6,376 nucleotides of DNA from an uncultured Polymorphobacter sp. (GCA_937894055.1 CALDHQ010000716.1:1-6376); one strand, 5' to 3'; shown: positions 1 to 6,225, counted from the stretch's first letter. Numbers and translations are program-made. Notes: generated by a model not told the origin, from the letters alone.

Positions 1-500
1 AGCAGCAGCCACGAACCATGGTCGCGGCTGACGAGGTTGGTGTGCTTGCCCTGCCAGCCGAGCCCGGCGGCGGCGGCCAGCGACTTTTCCATCACCGGCG
101 CGGTATCGACGAAGACCTTCACATCGCCGCCGGCCGCAGTGACGAGCCAGCCGGCGAGGGCCTTGAGGCGCTTCTTGATGCTGTCGTGATAGTCGCTGCC
201 GAGCGCATAGACCGAGATGACGCCAGTGTCGGGGTGGCCGGCATGGCGCAGCGGATCGAGCGCCGGCGCATAGCTGGTGCCGAGCATGATGACCGAGCGC
301 ACTTCGGGCCACAGGCCTTGCGGGCTGGCGCGGCGGTCGACGGTGTCGGCCATCCACAGCATGTCGCCATGCCGCCCGTCGGCGAGCCAGGCGCGCAGTC
401 GCTCACCGGCTTGCGGCGCGGCAGTCGCGGGCGCGATACCGATGCTGGCGAAGCCGATGCGGATGGCCTCGGCGGCGAGTTTGGCGGGGAGGTCGGTCAC
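1..500 (-). CDS. queG: Epoxyqueuosine reductase QueG, N-terminal half (runs off the left edge)
   Basis: QueG reduces epoxyqueuosine to queuosine in tRNA, the last step of queuosine synthesis, using cobalamin and two [4Fe-4S] clusters in the cytoplasm. Reading the minus strand from a GTG at 500-498 gives MTDLPAKLAAEAIRIGFASI and stays open to the edge, 166 complete codons of a family that is usually about 350-380 residues. Visible family segments are RSVIMLGTSYAP (about 68-79), DYHDSIKKRLKALAGWL (103-119), VDTAPVMEKSLA (131-142, with Asp132 in the place of the family's proposed acid residue) and GLGWQGKHTNLVSRDHGSW (146-164). The ferredoxin-like cluster domain lies outside the window. The GTG start is chosen because the protein begins there as the family does; no ATG is in frame just upstream and the ribosome site is weak. 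It is codirectional with the GST gene, 75 bases downstream of that gene's stop codon. The identification is firm; only the start is open. Confidence 0.9.
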   Translation of the reverse strand, partial: MTDLPAKLAAEAIRIGFASIGIAPATAAPQAGERLRAWLADGRHGDMLWMADTVDRRASPQGLWPEVRSVIMLGTSYAPALDPLRHAGHPDTGVISVYALGSDYHDSIKKRLKALAGWLVTAAGGDVKVFVDTAPVMEKSLAAAAGLGWQGKHTNLVSRDHGSWLL

Positions 501-537
501 GCCTGCACTGTAGCGGCGTTGTAGAGCACGGCCAAAC

Positions 538-573
538 AATCGGGTGCAGGGGTCACCCCTGCCCGCCGGAGGC
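538..573 (-). repeat. GC-rich palindromic repeat, copy A
   Basis: A 36-base element. On the plus strand it starts AATCGGGTGCAGGGG and ends CCCCTGCCCGCCGGAGGC. The inner part GCAGGGG-TCA-CCCCTGC is a perfect 7-base stem with a 3-base loop. The same element recurs at 1307-1340 and 1357-1394. Copy A ends two bases beyond the GST stop codon, so on the minus strand the hairpin immediately follows that gene, as a REP-type element or 3'-end structure would. Confidence 0.85.
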
Positions 574-575
574 CC

Positions 576-1241
576 TCAAAAGTCGAGTTTATCGTAATGC
601 GGCGGCGGCGGCAGGCCTTCCATCTTCTCGCCCAGCATCGGGCGGAACGTCGGGCGCGACTTCAGCGCCGAATACCATTGCCGCGTTGAATCATGGCCGT
701 CCCAGTCGATGCCGCCGAGATAGTCGGCGACCGAGATGTGCGCGGCGGCGGCGATGTCGGCCATGCCGAACGCCGGGCCCGACAGCCAGCGCCGGCGTTC
801 GAGCAGATAGTCGAAATAATCGAGGTGACCTTCGACGGCGCGGCCGGCGGCGCGCAGCACGCCGGCATCGGGCGCGGCGCGCGCGACGACGCGCTTGAAC
901 ATGCGTTCGGACAGCAGAGGCACCACGGCTTCGGAATAGAATTTCTGGTCGAACCAGGCGATCAGCCGGCGCTGCTCGGCACGCTCGGCGGCGCCTGAGC
1001 CAAGCAGCGAGGTGCGCTCGACGGTTTCCTCGAGATATTCGCAGATCGCCACTGAATCGATCAGCACCAGCGTGCCGTCGCTGAGCACCGGTGTCTGCCC
1101 GGCGGGGTTGAGCTCGATGAAGCCGTCGCGGCGTTCCCACGGCAGTTCGCGCACGAGCTCCACCGTCACGCCCTTTTCAGCGGCGAGAAAGCGGACCTTG
1201 CGGGAAAACGGACAGAGCGTGTGTTGATAGAGATGCCACAT
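576..1241 (-). CDS. Glutathione S-transferase family protein
   Basis: A complete 221-residue soluble protein with the two-domain GST layout and usual family length. The N-terminal thioredoxin-like domain (about 1-78) begins MWHLYQHTLCPFSRKVRFLA. Its CPFS motif (Cys10 to Ser13) sits where the catalytic residue of Cys-type, glutaredoxin-like GSTs lies. The glutathione-contact segments are also present: NPAGQTPVL with the cis-proline at 51, and DS at 62-63 in LIDSVAICEYLEE. The helical C-terminal domain (about 85-205) has the folding motif GMADIAAAAHI (159-169). The Cys suggests thiol-transferase or reductase chemistry rather than classical conjugation, but the substrate cannot be told. The start ATG at 1241-1239 has AGG about 10 bases upstream. 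No signal peptide or membrane segment is seen. The neighbours are queG downstream and, upstream, a 159-base gap that contains two copies of the palindromic repeat. No gene symbol can be assigned. Confidence 0.92.
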   Translation of the reverse strand: MWHLYQHTLCPFSRKVRFLAAEKGVTVELVRELPWERRDGFIELNPAGQTPVLSDGTLVLIDSVAICEYLEETVERTSLLGSGAAERAEQRRLIAWFDQKFYSEAVVPLLSERMFKRVVARAAPDAGVLRAAGRAVEGHLDYFDYLLERRRWLSGPAFGMADIAAAAHISVADYLGGIDWDGHDSTRQWYSALKSRPTFRPMLGEKMEGLPPPPHYDKLDF

Positions 1242-1306
1242 TACCGGGGCACCTTAGCGGCCAGCGCGCGCGGGGCAATTGCTTATGCATGAAGAATGAA
1301 GAAAGT

Positions 1307-1340
1307 GCCTCCGGCGGGCAGGGGCTAGCCCCTGCACCGA
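1307..1340 (+). repeat. GC-rich palindromic repeat, copy B (inverted relative to A and C)
   Basis: Reads GCCTCCGGCGGGCAGGGG-CTAG-CCCCTGCACCGA, the reverse complement of the copy A pattern with minor changes. Its inner stem GCAGGGG/CCCCTGC is perfect. It lies head-to-head with copy C, 16 bases away. Confidence 0.85.
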
Positions 1341-1356
1341 GATAATGGCGCTCTTC

Positions 1357-1394
1357 AATCGGGTGCAGGGCCCAAGGCCCTGCCCGCCGGAGGC
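1357..1394 (-). repeat. GC-rich palindromic repeat, copy C
   Basis: Plus strand AATCGGGTGCAGGG-CCCAAGG-CCCTGCCCGCCGGAGGC, in the same orientation as copy A and differing from it mainly in the loop. It ends six bases beyond the stop codon of the small gene at 1401-1694, mirroring copy A after the GST gene. Confidence 0.85.
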
Positions 1395-1400
1395 GCTTTT

Positions 1401-1694
1401 CTAAGCCGGCTTCTTCGCCTTGCGCGCTGCCTTCAATGCCGCAACTTCGGCTTCGAGTGCGTTGATGCGCATCGCCTGCTGCACGATGATATCCTGCAGC
1501 GCGGCCTTTTCGGCGGTGAAGTCGGGCGCGGGCGCGGCGGGCGCCGGATCGGGGGTGATGACGATCTCGCTGGCCTCGGCCTCGCGCGAGCCGGGCTTGA
1601 ACAGCCCTGAATCGCGCGCGCGCTGGATCAGCGGCGCGGCGCTGACGGCCAGTGCCATCAGGCTTTCAATCAACGGGTCCTGCTTGTTCGCCAT
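1401..1694 (-). CDS. Uncharacterised small protein with C-terminal coiled coil, coupled to gltB
   Basis: I do not recognise a family for this 97-residue protein. It has three parts. Residues 1-35 are mildly amphipathic (MANKQDPLIESLMALAVSAA onwards). Residues 36-59 are a low-complexity acidic then Pro/Ala-rich linker (PDPAPAAPAPDF). Residues 60-90 look like a coiled coil with hydrophobic residues at heptad spacing (ALQDIIVQQAMRINALEAEV), ending in a basic tail, RKAKKPA. There is no signal peptide or clear membrane helix and no cysteine. The ATG at 1694-1692 is only 3 bases past the gltB stop, and GGAG lies 6 bases upstream of it inside the gltB end, so the gene is probably translated from the gltB message. 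This is the slot where gltD is commonly found, but the protein has no NAD(P)H- or FeS-binding motif and is far too short to be GltD. Oligomerisation is the only safe inference. Confidence 0.75.
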   Translation of the reverse strand: MANKQDPLIESLMALAVSAAPLIQRARDSGLFKPGSREAEASEIVITPDPAPAAPAPDFTAEKAALQDIIVQQAMRINALEAEVAALKAARKAKKPA

Positions 1695-1697
1695 AGT

Positions 1698-4394
1698 TTA
1701 CTCCGCTGCCTCGCGTTGCGGCGTGTCGTCGAGTGGGTGCTGCAGCCGCGTCAGCATTTCCTTCGGGCAGATTTGCCAGAAGTGGTGACGCACCCGCTCC
1801 CAATCAAGCAGCAGGCCGGCGGCCCATTTCGAATCGGTTTCGGCCAGGTGTTCGGCGACCATCGATTGCAGCAGATTTTCCCAATAGGCGCTGCGGAGGC
1901 GGTCATAGACCACCGACTCGGCGTTGACGTGGTGCGCGAAGCTACCGGCGGGGTCATAAACGAATGCCATGCCGCCCGACATGCCCGCTGCGAAATTGTC
2001 GCCGACTTGGCCGAGGATGACCGCGACGCCGCCGGTCATGTATTCGCAGCCGTTGGCACCGCAGCCTTCGACGACGACACGCGCCCCCGAATTGCGCACC
2101 GCGAAGCGCTCGCCCGCCTGCCCCGCTGCGAACAGCTTCCCTGCGGTGGCGCCGTAGAGCACGGTGTTGCCGATGATGGTGTTGTCCTGGGTCGCCAGTT
2201 GCGATGACACCGTCGGCCGCACGACGATCGTCGCGCCCGACAGACCCTTGCCGACATAGTCATTGGCATCGCCGAACACTTCGAGCTTCAACCCCTGCAC
2301 GCCGAACGCGCCGAGGCTCTGCCCCGCCGAGCCGCGCAGCCGGACATGGACATGGCCGGGTTCCAGCCCGAACATGCCGAACTGGCGGGTGATGGCCGCC
2401 GACATGCGCGTGCCGACGGCGCGGTGGGTGTTGCGCACCGAATAGGTCAGCTGCATCTTTTCGCCGCGCTCGAACACGAAGCGCGCGTCCTTGAGCATGT
2501 CGGCGTCGAGGCTGTCGGGGACTTCGTTGCGGTGCGTCGGGATCGAGAAGCGCCGCATGTTGTCGGGCGCATCGACCTTGGCGAGGATCGGGTTCAGATC
2601 GAGGTCGTCGAGGTGCTCGGCGCCGCGGTTGACCTGGCGCAGCAGCTCGGTGCGGCCGATGACTTCATCGAGCGAGTGCACGCCGAGCTTGGCGAGAATG
2701 TCGCGGACTTCCTCGGCGATGAAGCTCATCAGGTTGATGACCTTTTCGGGCGAGCCGTCGAACTTCTTGCGCAGGGCTTCGTCCTGCGTGCAGATGCCGA
2801 CGGGGCAGGTGTTCGAATGGCACTGGCGCACCATGATGCAGCCCATCGCGACCAGCGACAGCGTGCCGATGCCATATTCCTCGGCGCCCAGAATCGCGGC
2901 GATGACGACGTCGCGGCCGGTCTTGAGCCCGCCGTCGGTGCGCAGCTTGACGCGGTGGCGCAGCCCGTTGAGCGTCAGCACCTGGTTGACTTCGGACAGC
3001 CCCATTTCCCACGGCGTGCCGGCATATTTGATCGAGGTTTGCGGGGAGGCGGCAGTGCCGCCGACATGCCCCGAAATCAGGATGACGTCGGCGTGCGCCT
3101 TGGCGACACCCGCAGCCACCGTGCCGATGCCCGCCGAGCTGACCAGCTTGACGCAGACGCGCGCCGTCGGATTGATCTGCTTCAAGTCGTAGATCAGCTG
3201 CGCGAGGTCTTCGATCGAATAGATGTCATGGTGCGGCGGCGGCGAAATCAGCGACACGCCGGGCGTCGAATGCCGCAGCCGCGCGATCATCTCGCTGACC
3301 TTGAAGCCCGGCAGCTGGCCGCCTTCGCCGGGCTTGGCGCCCTGGGCGACCTTGATCTCGATTTCCTCGCAGGCGCCGAGATATTCGGCGGTGACGCCGA
3401 AGCGCCCCGACGCGATCTGCTTGACGCCCGAGTTGGCGTTATCGCCGTTGGGGTAGGGCTTGAAGCGCACGGAATCTTCGCCGCCTTCGCCCGACACCGC
3501 CTTGGCGCCGATGCGGTTCATCGCGATCGCCAGCGTCTCGTGCGCTTCGGGGCCGAGCGCGCCGAGCGACATGCCCGGCGTGACGAAGCGCTTGCGGATT
3601 TCGGTGATCGATTCGATCGACTCGACCGGCGCCGGGGTCTTGGCCCAGTTGAATTCGAGCAGGTCGCGCAGATAGATCGGCGGCAGTTCACGCACGCCGT
3701 TCGAAAACTGCAGATATTCGCTGTAGCTGTCGTCGGCGACGGCCTTTTGCAGCAGGTGGATCAGCCCGGCCTGATAGGCGTGCGCCTCGCTGCCGGCGCG
3801 GTAGCGGTAGAGTCCGCCAATCGGCAGCGCCAGCGCCTCCTCGTCCCACGCCGCGTCATGGCGCAGCTTGGCGTTGATGTGCAGCGACACGAAGCCCTCG
3901 CCCGAAATCTTCGCGGGCATGCCGGGGAAGAAGTCGTTGACCAGCGCGCGGCTGAGCCCGACGGCTTCGAAGTTGTAGCCGCCGCGATACGACGAGACGA
4001 CGGCAATGCCCATCTTCGCCATGATCTTGAGCAGCCCGTCGTCGATGGCCTTTTTGTAGCGCGCGACGCACTCGTCATAGGTGAGCGCCCCGAACAGCCC
4101 GCGTGCATGGCGGTCGGCAATCGCTTCCTGCGTCAGCCAGGCGTTGACGGTGGTGGCGCCGATGCCGATCAGCACCGCGAAATAATGCGTGTCGAGGCAT
4201 TCCGACGACCGCACGTTGATGCTGGCGTAGGTCCGCAGCCCCTTGCGCACCAGATGCGTGTGGACGCCGGCGGCCGCCAAAATCATCGTGATGCCGGCGC
4301 GCGTCGCTGACTGCATTTCGTCGGTCAGGAACAGTTGCGACTTGCCCGACCGCACCGCCACTTCGGCTTCGTCGCGCACCCGCGCAATCGCGGC
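1698..4394 (-). CDS. gltB: Glutamate synthase large subunit GltB, C-terminal ~60% (5' end replaced)
   Basis: GltB is the large subunit of NADPH-dependent glutamate synthase (GOGAT). Its FMN domain turns 2-oxoglutarate plus ammonia from glutamine into glutamate. About 898 of the usual ~1500 residues are present. From the N side there is the end of the central domain (SINVRSSECLDTHYFAVLIG, SSYRGGYNFEAVGLSRALV; about 4390-3700). The FMN-binding synthase domain follows (about 3680-2690), with SGEGGEDSVRF, PPPHHDIYSIEDLAQLIYDL and SGHVGGTAASPQTS. The 3Fe-4S cysteines CxxxxxCxxxxC are coded at 2838-2840, 2820-2822 and 2805-2807. The GXGXG beta-helix domain (about 2560-1830) has GANGCEYMTGGVAVILG. 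The glutaminase domain with its N-terminal catalytic Cys is missing. The open frame continues without a stop to 4856, but everything upstream of about 4394 is not GltB: a helicase-like piece and then the antisense of a response regulator. No native start is therefore present. No gltD is adjacent. Confidence 0.93.
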   Translation of the reverse strand, partial: AAIARVRDEAEVAVRSGKSQLFLTDEMQSATRAGITMILAAAGVHTHLVRKGLRTYASINVRSSECLDTHYFAVLIGIGATTVNAWLTQEAIADRHARGLFGALTYDECVARYKKAIDDGLLKIMAKMGIAVVSSYRGGYNFEAVGLSRALVNDFFPGMPAKISGEGFVSLHINAKLRHDAAWDEEALALPIGGLYRYRAGSEAHAYQAGLIHLLQKAVADDSYSEYLQFSNGVRELPPIYLRDLLEFNWAKTPAPVESIESITEIRKRFVTPGMSLGALGPEAHETLAIAMNRIGAKAVSGEGGEDSVRFKPYPNGDNANSGVKQIASGRFGVTAEYLGACEEIEIKVAQGAKPGEGGQLPGFKVSEMIARLRHSTPGVSLISPPPHHDIYSIEDLAQLIYDLKQINPTARVCVKLVSSAGIGTVAAGVAKAHADVILISGHVGGTAASPQTSIKYAGTPWEMGLSEVNQVLTLNGLRHRVKLRTDGGLKTGRDVVIAAILGAEEYGIGTLSLVAMGCIMVRQCHSNTCPVGICTQDEALRKKFDGSPEKVINLMSFIAEEVRDILAKLGVHSLDEVIGRTELLRQVNRGAEHLDDLDLNPILAKVDAPDNMRRFSIPTHRNEVPDSLDADMLKDARFVFERGEKMQLTYSVRNTHRAVGTRMSAAITRQFGMFGLEPGHVHVRLRGSAGQSLGAFGVQGLKLEVFGDANDYVGKGLSGATIVVRPTVSSQLATQDNTIIGNTVLYGATAGKLFAAGQAGERFAVRNSGARVVVEGCGANGCEYMTGGVAVILGQVGDNFAAGMSGGMAFVYDPAGSFAHHVNAESVVYDRLRSAYWENLLQSMVAEHLAETDSKWAAGLLLDWERVRHHFWQICPKEMLTRLQHPLDDTPQREAAE
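1701..1704 (-). promoter_or_regulatory. Ribosome binding site of the small gene, inside the gltB end
   Basis: The minus strand reads GGAG-TAAACT-ATG. The GGAG overlaps the last sense codons of gltB and is 6 bases from the ATG at 1694. This supports that start and suggests translational coupling. Confidence 0.6.
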
Positions 4395-4700
4395 GCGGCG
4401 TTTCTTAATTCCCATCTTGGAAAAGGCCATGACGGAGCCGGGTATCTGAGCGGCGAAGGCATGGCCATGTTCGATCTCTGCAACGAGAATCAGGACCGAG
4501 TGACCCGCTTGGATCTCGTGTAGTGCAGTCGAAACTACAGTGGCGTTGCGTGCGGGGTTTTCCAAAAGCATGTCGAGGGTGGCGCGCCACTCGGCGGCCT
4601 CGGGGGAGGGCGTGCCGTCGTGGGCGTCGGCCTCGCCATCGTTCAGCGCATCATCCACCGCCATGGCGGCAGGGTCTGGGCGGAAGCCGTCGTGGACCAT
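4377..4700 (-). CDS. Helicase C-terminal (domain 2)-like fragment, joined in frame to gltB
   Basis: About 108 codons without a natural start or end. The stretch [40 protein letters not shown], then [19 protein letters not shown] resembles the second RecA-like domain of DEAD/DEAH-type, often phage-associated, helicases. In that family a line such as 'NPARN...G.SVLVLV..VEHG' precedes the strand-and-loop with K..RR. The ATP-site motifs of domain 1 (Walker A and DEAH) are not in the window, and the downstream motif VI is lost where GltB takes over at about 4376-4402. The acidic stretch upstream (4590-4700, [14 protein letters not shown]) may belong to the same protein. The resemblance is by eye from family memory; a divergent unrelated protein is possible. 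Base composition near 4395-4430 is less GC-rich than gltB. Confidence 0.5.
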
Positions 4701-4741
4701 GGCGCCACATTTTATTTCACCCTTGACGGAACCAACCCACC

Positions 4742-5194
4742 ATGAATGCAACACACATCGTCGAAATCCTGCTGGTTGAAGACAGCCTGGAGGATCTGGA
4801 GCTGACACAACGCGCCCTGCGCAATGCCAAACTTGGCAATAACATTCAGATTGCACGGGATGGCGCGGAGGCGCTGGACTTCATCTTTTGCGAAGGTCCT
4901 CACGCTGAGCGGAGGATTGAGGACACGCCCAAGCTGATTCTCCTCGACCTCAAGCTCCCCAAAGTGGACGGGCTGGAGGTGCTGGAGCGCATCAAAGGTG
5001 ACCCGCGCACCAAACACATCCCCGTCGTGGTGCTCACCTCCTCCAAGGAGCAGATCGATGTCGTCAAAAGCTACCAGCTTGGGGTCAACAGCTACATCGT
5101 CAAGCCGGTGGACTTCGAAGGGTTCAACGCCGCCGTGCAGGAGCTTGGCATGTACTGGCTCCTGCTCAACCAGCCTCCCAAGTTGGAAAAATAA
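4742..5194 (+). CDS. Single-domain response regulator (Rcp1-like receiver)
   Basis: A complete 150-residue stand-alone receiver protein with no output domain. It would take a phosphoryl group from a histidine kinase and act through protein contacts. Receiver landmarks are the acidic pair Glu13-Asp14 (ILLVEDS), the phosphoacceptor Asp69 ([13 protein letters not shown]), the switch Thr99 (VVVLTSSKE) and Lys121 ([12 protein letters not shown]). The ~11-residue insertion between beta2 and beta3 ([15 protein letters not shown]) and the C-terminal YWLLLNQPP are typical of the Rcp1 type, usually encoded beside phytochromes or PAS-domain hybrid kinases. The ATG at 4742 gives the natural receiver start; no strong Shine-Dalgarno is seen (CGGAACC about 9-15 bases upstream). 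One base separates its stop codon from the next receiver gene, so the two form an operon. The upstream partner is not visible because a join with unrelated sequence lies at about 4700-4740. Confidence 0.92.
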   Translation: MNATHIVEILLVEDSLEDLELTQRALRNAKLGNNIQIARDGAEALDFIFCEGPHAERRIEDTPKLILLDLKLPKVDGLEVLERIKGDPRTKHIPVVVLTSSKEQIDVVKSYQLGVNSYIVKPVDFEGFNAAVQELGMYWLLLNQPPKLEK

Positions 5195-5195
5195 C

Positions 5196-5699
5196 ATGAG
5201 CCAGCCACTACGTGTTCTCCTCGCAGAGGACAATCCCAACGATTCCGAGCTGGTGCTGCGCTCCTTGCGCCAGGCCGGCTTCGATCCTGACTGGACCCGT
5301 GTGGAAACGGAGACGGACTATCTGGACCAGCTGATGCCCGATCTGGATATCATCCTCTCAGACTACGAGATGCCGACGTTCAACGGACCGCGTGCTCTGG
5401 AACTCCTGAAGCAGAGCGGCTATGACATTCCCTTCATCATCATCTCCGGCACCATCGGCGAGGATGTGGCGGTGGAGATGATGCGGCTCGGAGCCACCGA
5501 TTATCTGCTCAAAGACCGCCTTGTCAGGCTCGAAATCTCAGTCAGGCAAGCCTTGGAGCAATGGCGTTTGCGCAGAGAACGCGCCAAGGCTGCCGAGGCG
5601 CTGAAGCAAAGTGAGCAGGAACTGCGGGAACTGACGGCGGAATTGGAAATCGAACGCGCCCATCTCACCGCAGCTGTTGTGGTTCGATCTCACCCATGA
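5196..5699 (+). CDS. Receiver domain of a response regulator or hybrid sensor kinase, C-terminally truncated
   Basis: Begins [20 protein letters not shown] at the ATG of 5196, one base after the preceding stop codon. An in-frame start 198 bases further up lies inside the neighbour and is not used. The receiver (1-125) has Glu11-Asp12, phosphoacceptor Asp56 (LSDYEMP), Ser84 ([10 protein letters not shown]) and Lys106 (DYLLKDRL). It is followed by a charged helix of coiled-coil type (126-158: [20 protein letters not shown] onward). In the family this layout normally leads into PAS and histidine-kinase domains. Here the sense stops at about 5670 (IERAHLTAA). The last residues VVVRSHP and the TGA at 5697-5699 are probably from other DNA. 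In its native genome it is probably an N-terminal receiver of a sensor kinase that signals together with the Rcp1-like partner. Verrucomicrobial origin is a guess from sequence style. Confidence 0.85.
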   Translation: MSQPLRVLLAEDNPNDSELVLRSLRQAGFDPDWTRVETETDYLDQLMPDLDIILSDYEMPTFNGPRALELLKQSGYDIPFIIISGTIGEDVAVEMMRLGATDYLLKDRLVRLEISVRQALEQWRLRRERAKAAEALKQSEQELRELTAELEIERAHLTAAVVVRSHP

Positions 5700-5730
5700 C
5701 CAGTCTGGCCCGAACTGCCTGACAGCCTTG
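5671..5730. other. Unassigned join segment between the receiver gene and the GuaA fragment
   Basis: About 60 bases that fit neither neighbour. On the plus strand they end the receiver frame with VVVRSHP and a stop; on the minus strand they continue the GuaA frame as [20 protein letters not shown]. Neither matches the family expected there. I cannot tell what this piece comes from. Confidence 0.35.
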
Positions 5731-5940
5731 GCTGACACCTGCCAGATCACCGAGAAACTTGGCTTCGGCGTTGGCGCGGATGACCTTGACGCCCATGTTG
5801 TCGGCGAACATGGCCATCACCTGATCGCCTTCATGCAGGCGCAGCAGGCCGTTATCCACGAATACGCAGGTCAGCTGCTCGCCGATTGCCTTGTGCAGCA
5901 ACGCAGCAACCACCGAGGAATCCACGCCGCCGGAAAGACC
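5731..5940 (-). CDS. guaA: GMP synthase GuaA fragment (start of ATP-pyrophosphatase domain)
   Basis: GuaA converts XMP to GMP with glutamine and ATP. About 70 codons of its ATP-pyrophosphatase domain are present. They hold the PP-loop SGGVDSS (about 5934-5914), then [40 protein letters not shown] and [19 protein letters not shown], an excellent gammaproteobacterial (Pseudomonas-like) GuaA match. The family continues with 'DPE.KRKIIG'; here it breaks into unrelated residues after Ser at 5731-5733. The glutamine amidotransferase domain, which should precede it, is missing: the residues just upstream belong to TsaD. There is no start, stop or operon context of its own, so this fragment cannot encode a working enzyme here. 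Confidence 0.85.
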
Positions 5941-6099
5941 CACGGACTTGTAGCCGCCGAGGTCGAGGACCGCGCCGGCCTTGGAAGTGAGCTGCTCGAT
6001 GATCGCGTGCTGATAGCCGGCGCACAGGTCGGGCATCGCGGCGGCGACCTCAGCATCGGACATCTTCTCGAGCTGGTAGCGCAGCGCGGTCTTCAGCCC
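5923..6099 (-). CDS. tsaD: TsaD fragment (tRNA t6A threonylcarbamoyltransferase)
   Basis: TsaD transfers threonylcarbamoyl to A37 of tRNAs with the help of TsaB/TsaE. About 59 codons resemble its C-terminal half. [20 protein letters not shown] is the segment after the family's 'FSFSGLKT'. [20 protein letters not shown] corresponds to the 'DIAASFQ.AVVDVL..K' helix. [12 protein letters not shown] corresponds to the family's 'V.AGGVSAN' strand and loop. At that loop the sequence turns into GuaA. The family's metal-site histidines and the rest of the fold are absent. The two proteins share SGGV in the same frame, so the exact join lies within 5923-5946. On the other side GLKT (6088-6099) is shared with a coiled-coil repeat. 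Identification is by motif order; the fragment is short but several landmarks agree. Confidence 0.7.
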
Positions 6100-6225
6100 C
6101 TCGGTGAATTCGGCGGCGCGGGTATCGAACGTCTTGGCGATCTCCGCGGTGTGGTTCTCCAGTTTCTCGGTCAACTCGGCGGCGCGCGTGTCGAACGTCC
6201 GGGCGAGCGCGTCGGTGTGCCCGCG
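6094..6225 (-). CDS. Fragment with two tandem 22-residue coiled-coil-type repeats
   Basis: Two adjacent 22-residue units share the pattern [23 protein letters not shown] (split as [12 protein letters not shown] and [10 protein letters not shown]) and [12 protein letters not shown] with [10 protein letters not shown]. At DNA level TCGGCGGCGCGSGTRTCGAA (S=C/G, R=A/G) recurs 66 bases apart (6110 and 6176). Twenty-two-residue (two 11-mer) amphipathic helical repeats of this kind occur in very long alphaproteobacterial proteins and in apolipoprotein-like domains. The function is unknown, and only two units survive. The second unit ends exactly at GL, the first two residues of the TsaD word GLKT. 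Confidence 0.55.

Larger units (their letters stand above)
1307..1394 (-). terminator. Long inverted repeat formed by copies B and C; possible 3'-end hairpin or terminator
   Basis: GCCTCCGGCGGGCAGGG at 1307-1323 is the exact reverse complement of 1378-1394 (17 pairs). The inner halves pair almost fully as well, so the 88 bases can fold into one long stem or two small hairpins. It starts six bases beyond the stop codon of the minus-strand gene at 1401-1694. On that strand it is followed by the pyrimidine-rich ACTTTCTTCATTCTTC, not by a clean run of T. A role in ending or stabilising the gltB-small gene transcript is inferred from position only. I see no other gene in the 1242-1400 gap. Confidence 0.4.

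Noticed and set aside
18..524. A 168-codon plus-strand open frame at the left end
   Set aside because: It is antisense to queG, whose minus-strand product has clear family motifs through to the edge.
1242..1300. A sigma-70-type promoter for the GST gene
   Set aside because: AT-rich words such as CATAAGC exist on the minus strand, but no -35/-10 pair with proper spacing is convincing.
538..1394. CRISPR-like repeats
   Set aside because: Only three copies, in mixed orientation, with irregular distances and genes between them; they are internal palindromes of REP type.
2346..4310. A 654-codon open frame on the plus strand opposite gltB
   Set aside because: It is the antisense shadow of well-conserved GltB codons in high-GC DNA; its residues are Arg/Ala/Asp-rich with no recognisable domain.
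1698..4856. The whole 1052-codon frame as a glutamate synthase with a novel N-terminus
   Set aside because: The first ~40-50 codons are antisense to a receiver gene and the next ~108 look like a helicase; only the region below about 4394 is GltB.
4712..5239. A minus-strand open frame opposite the first receiver gene
   Set aside because: The plus strand carries a complete receiver domain with all key residues; the minus frame shows no family.
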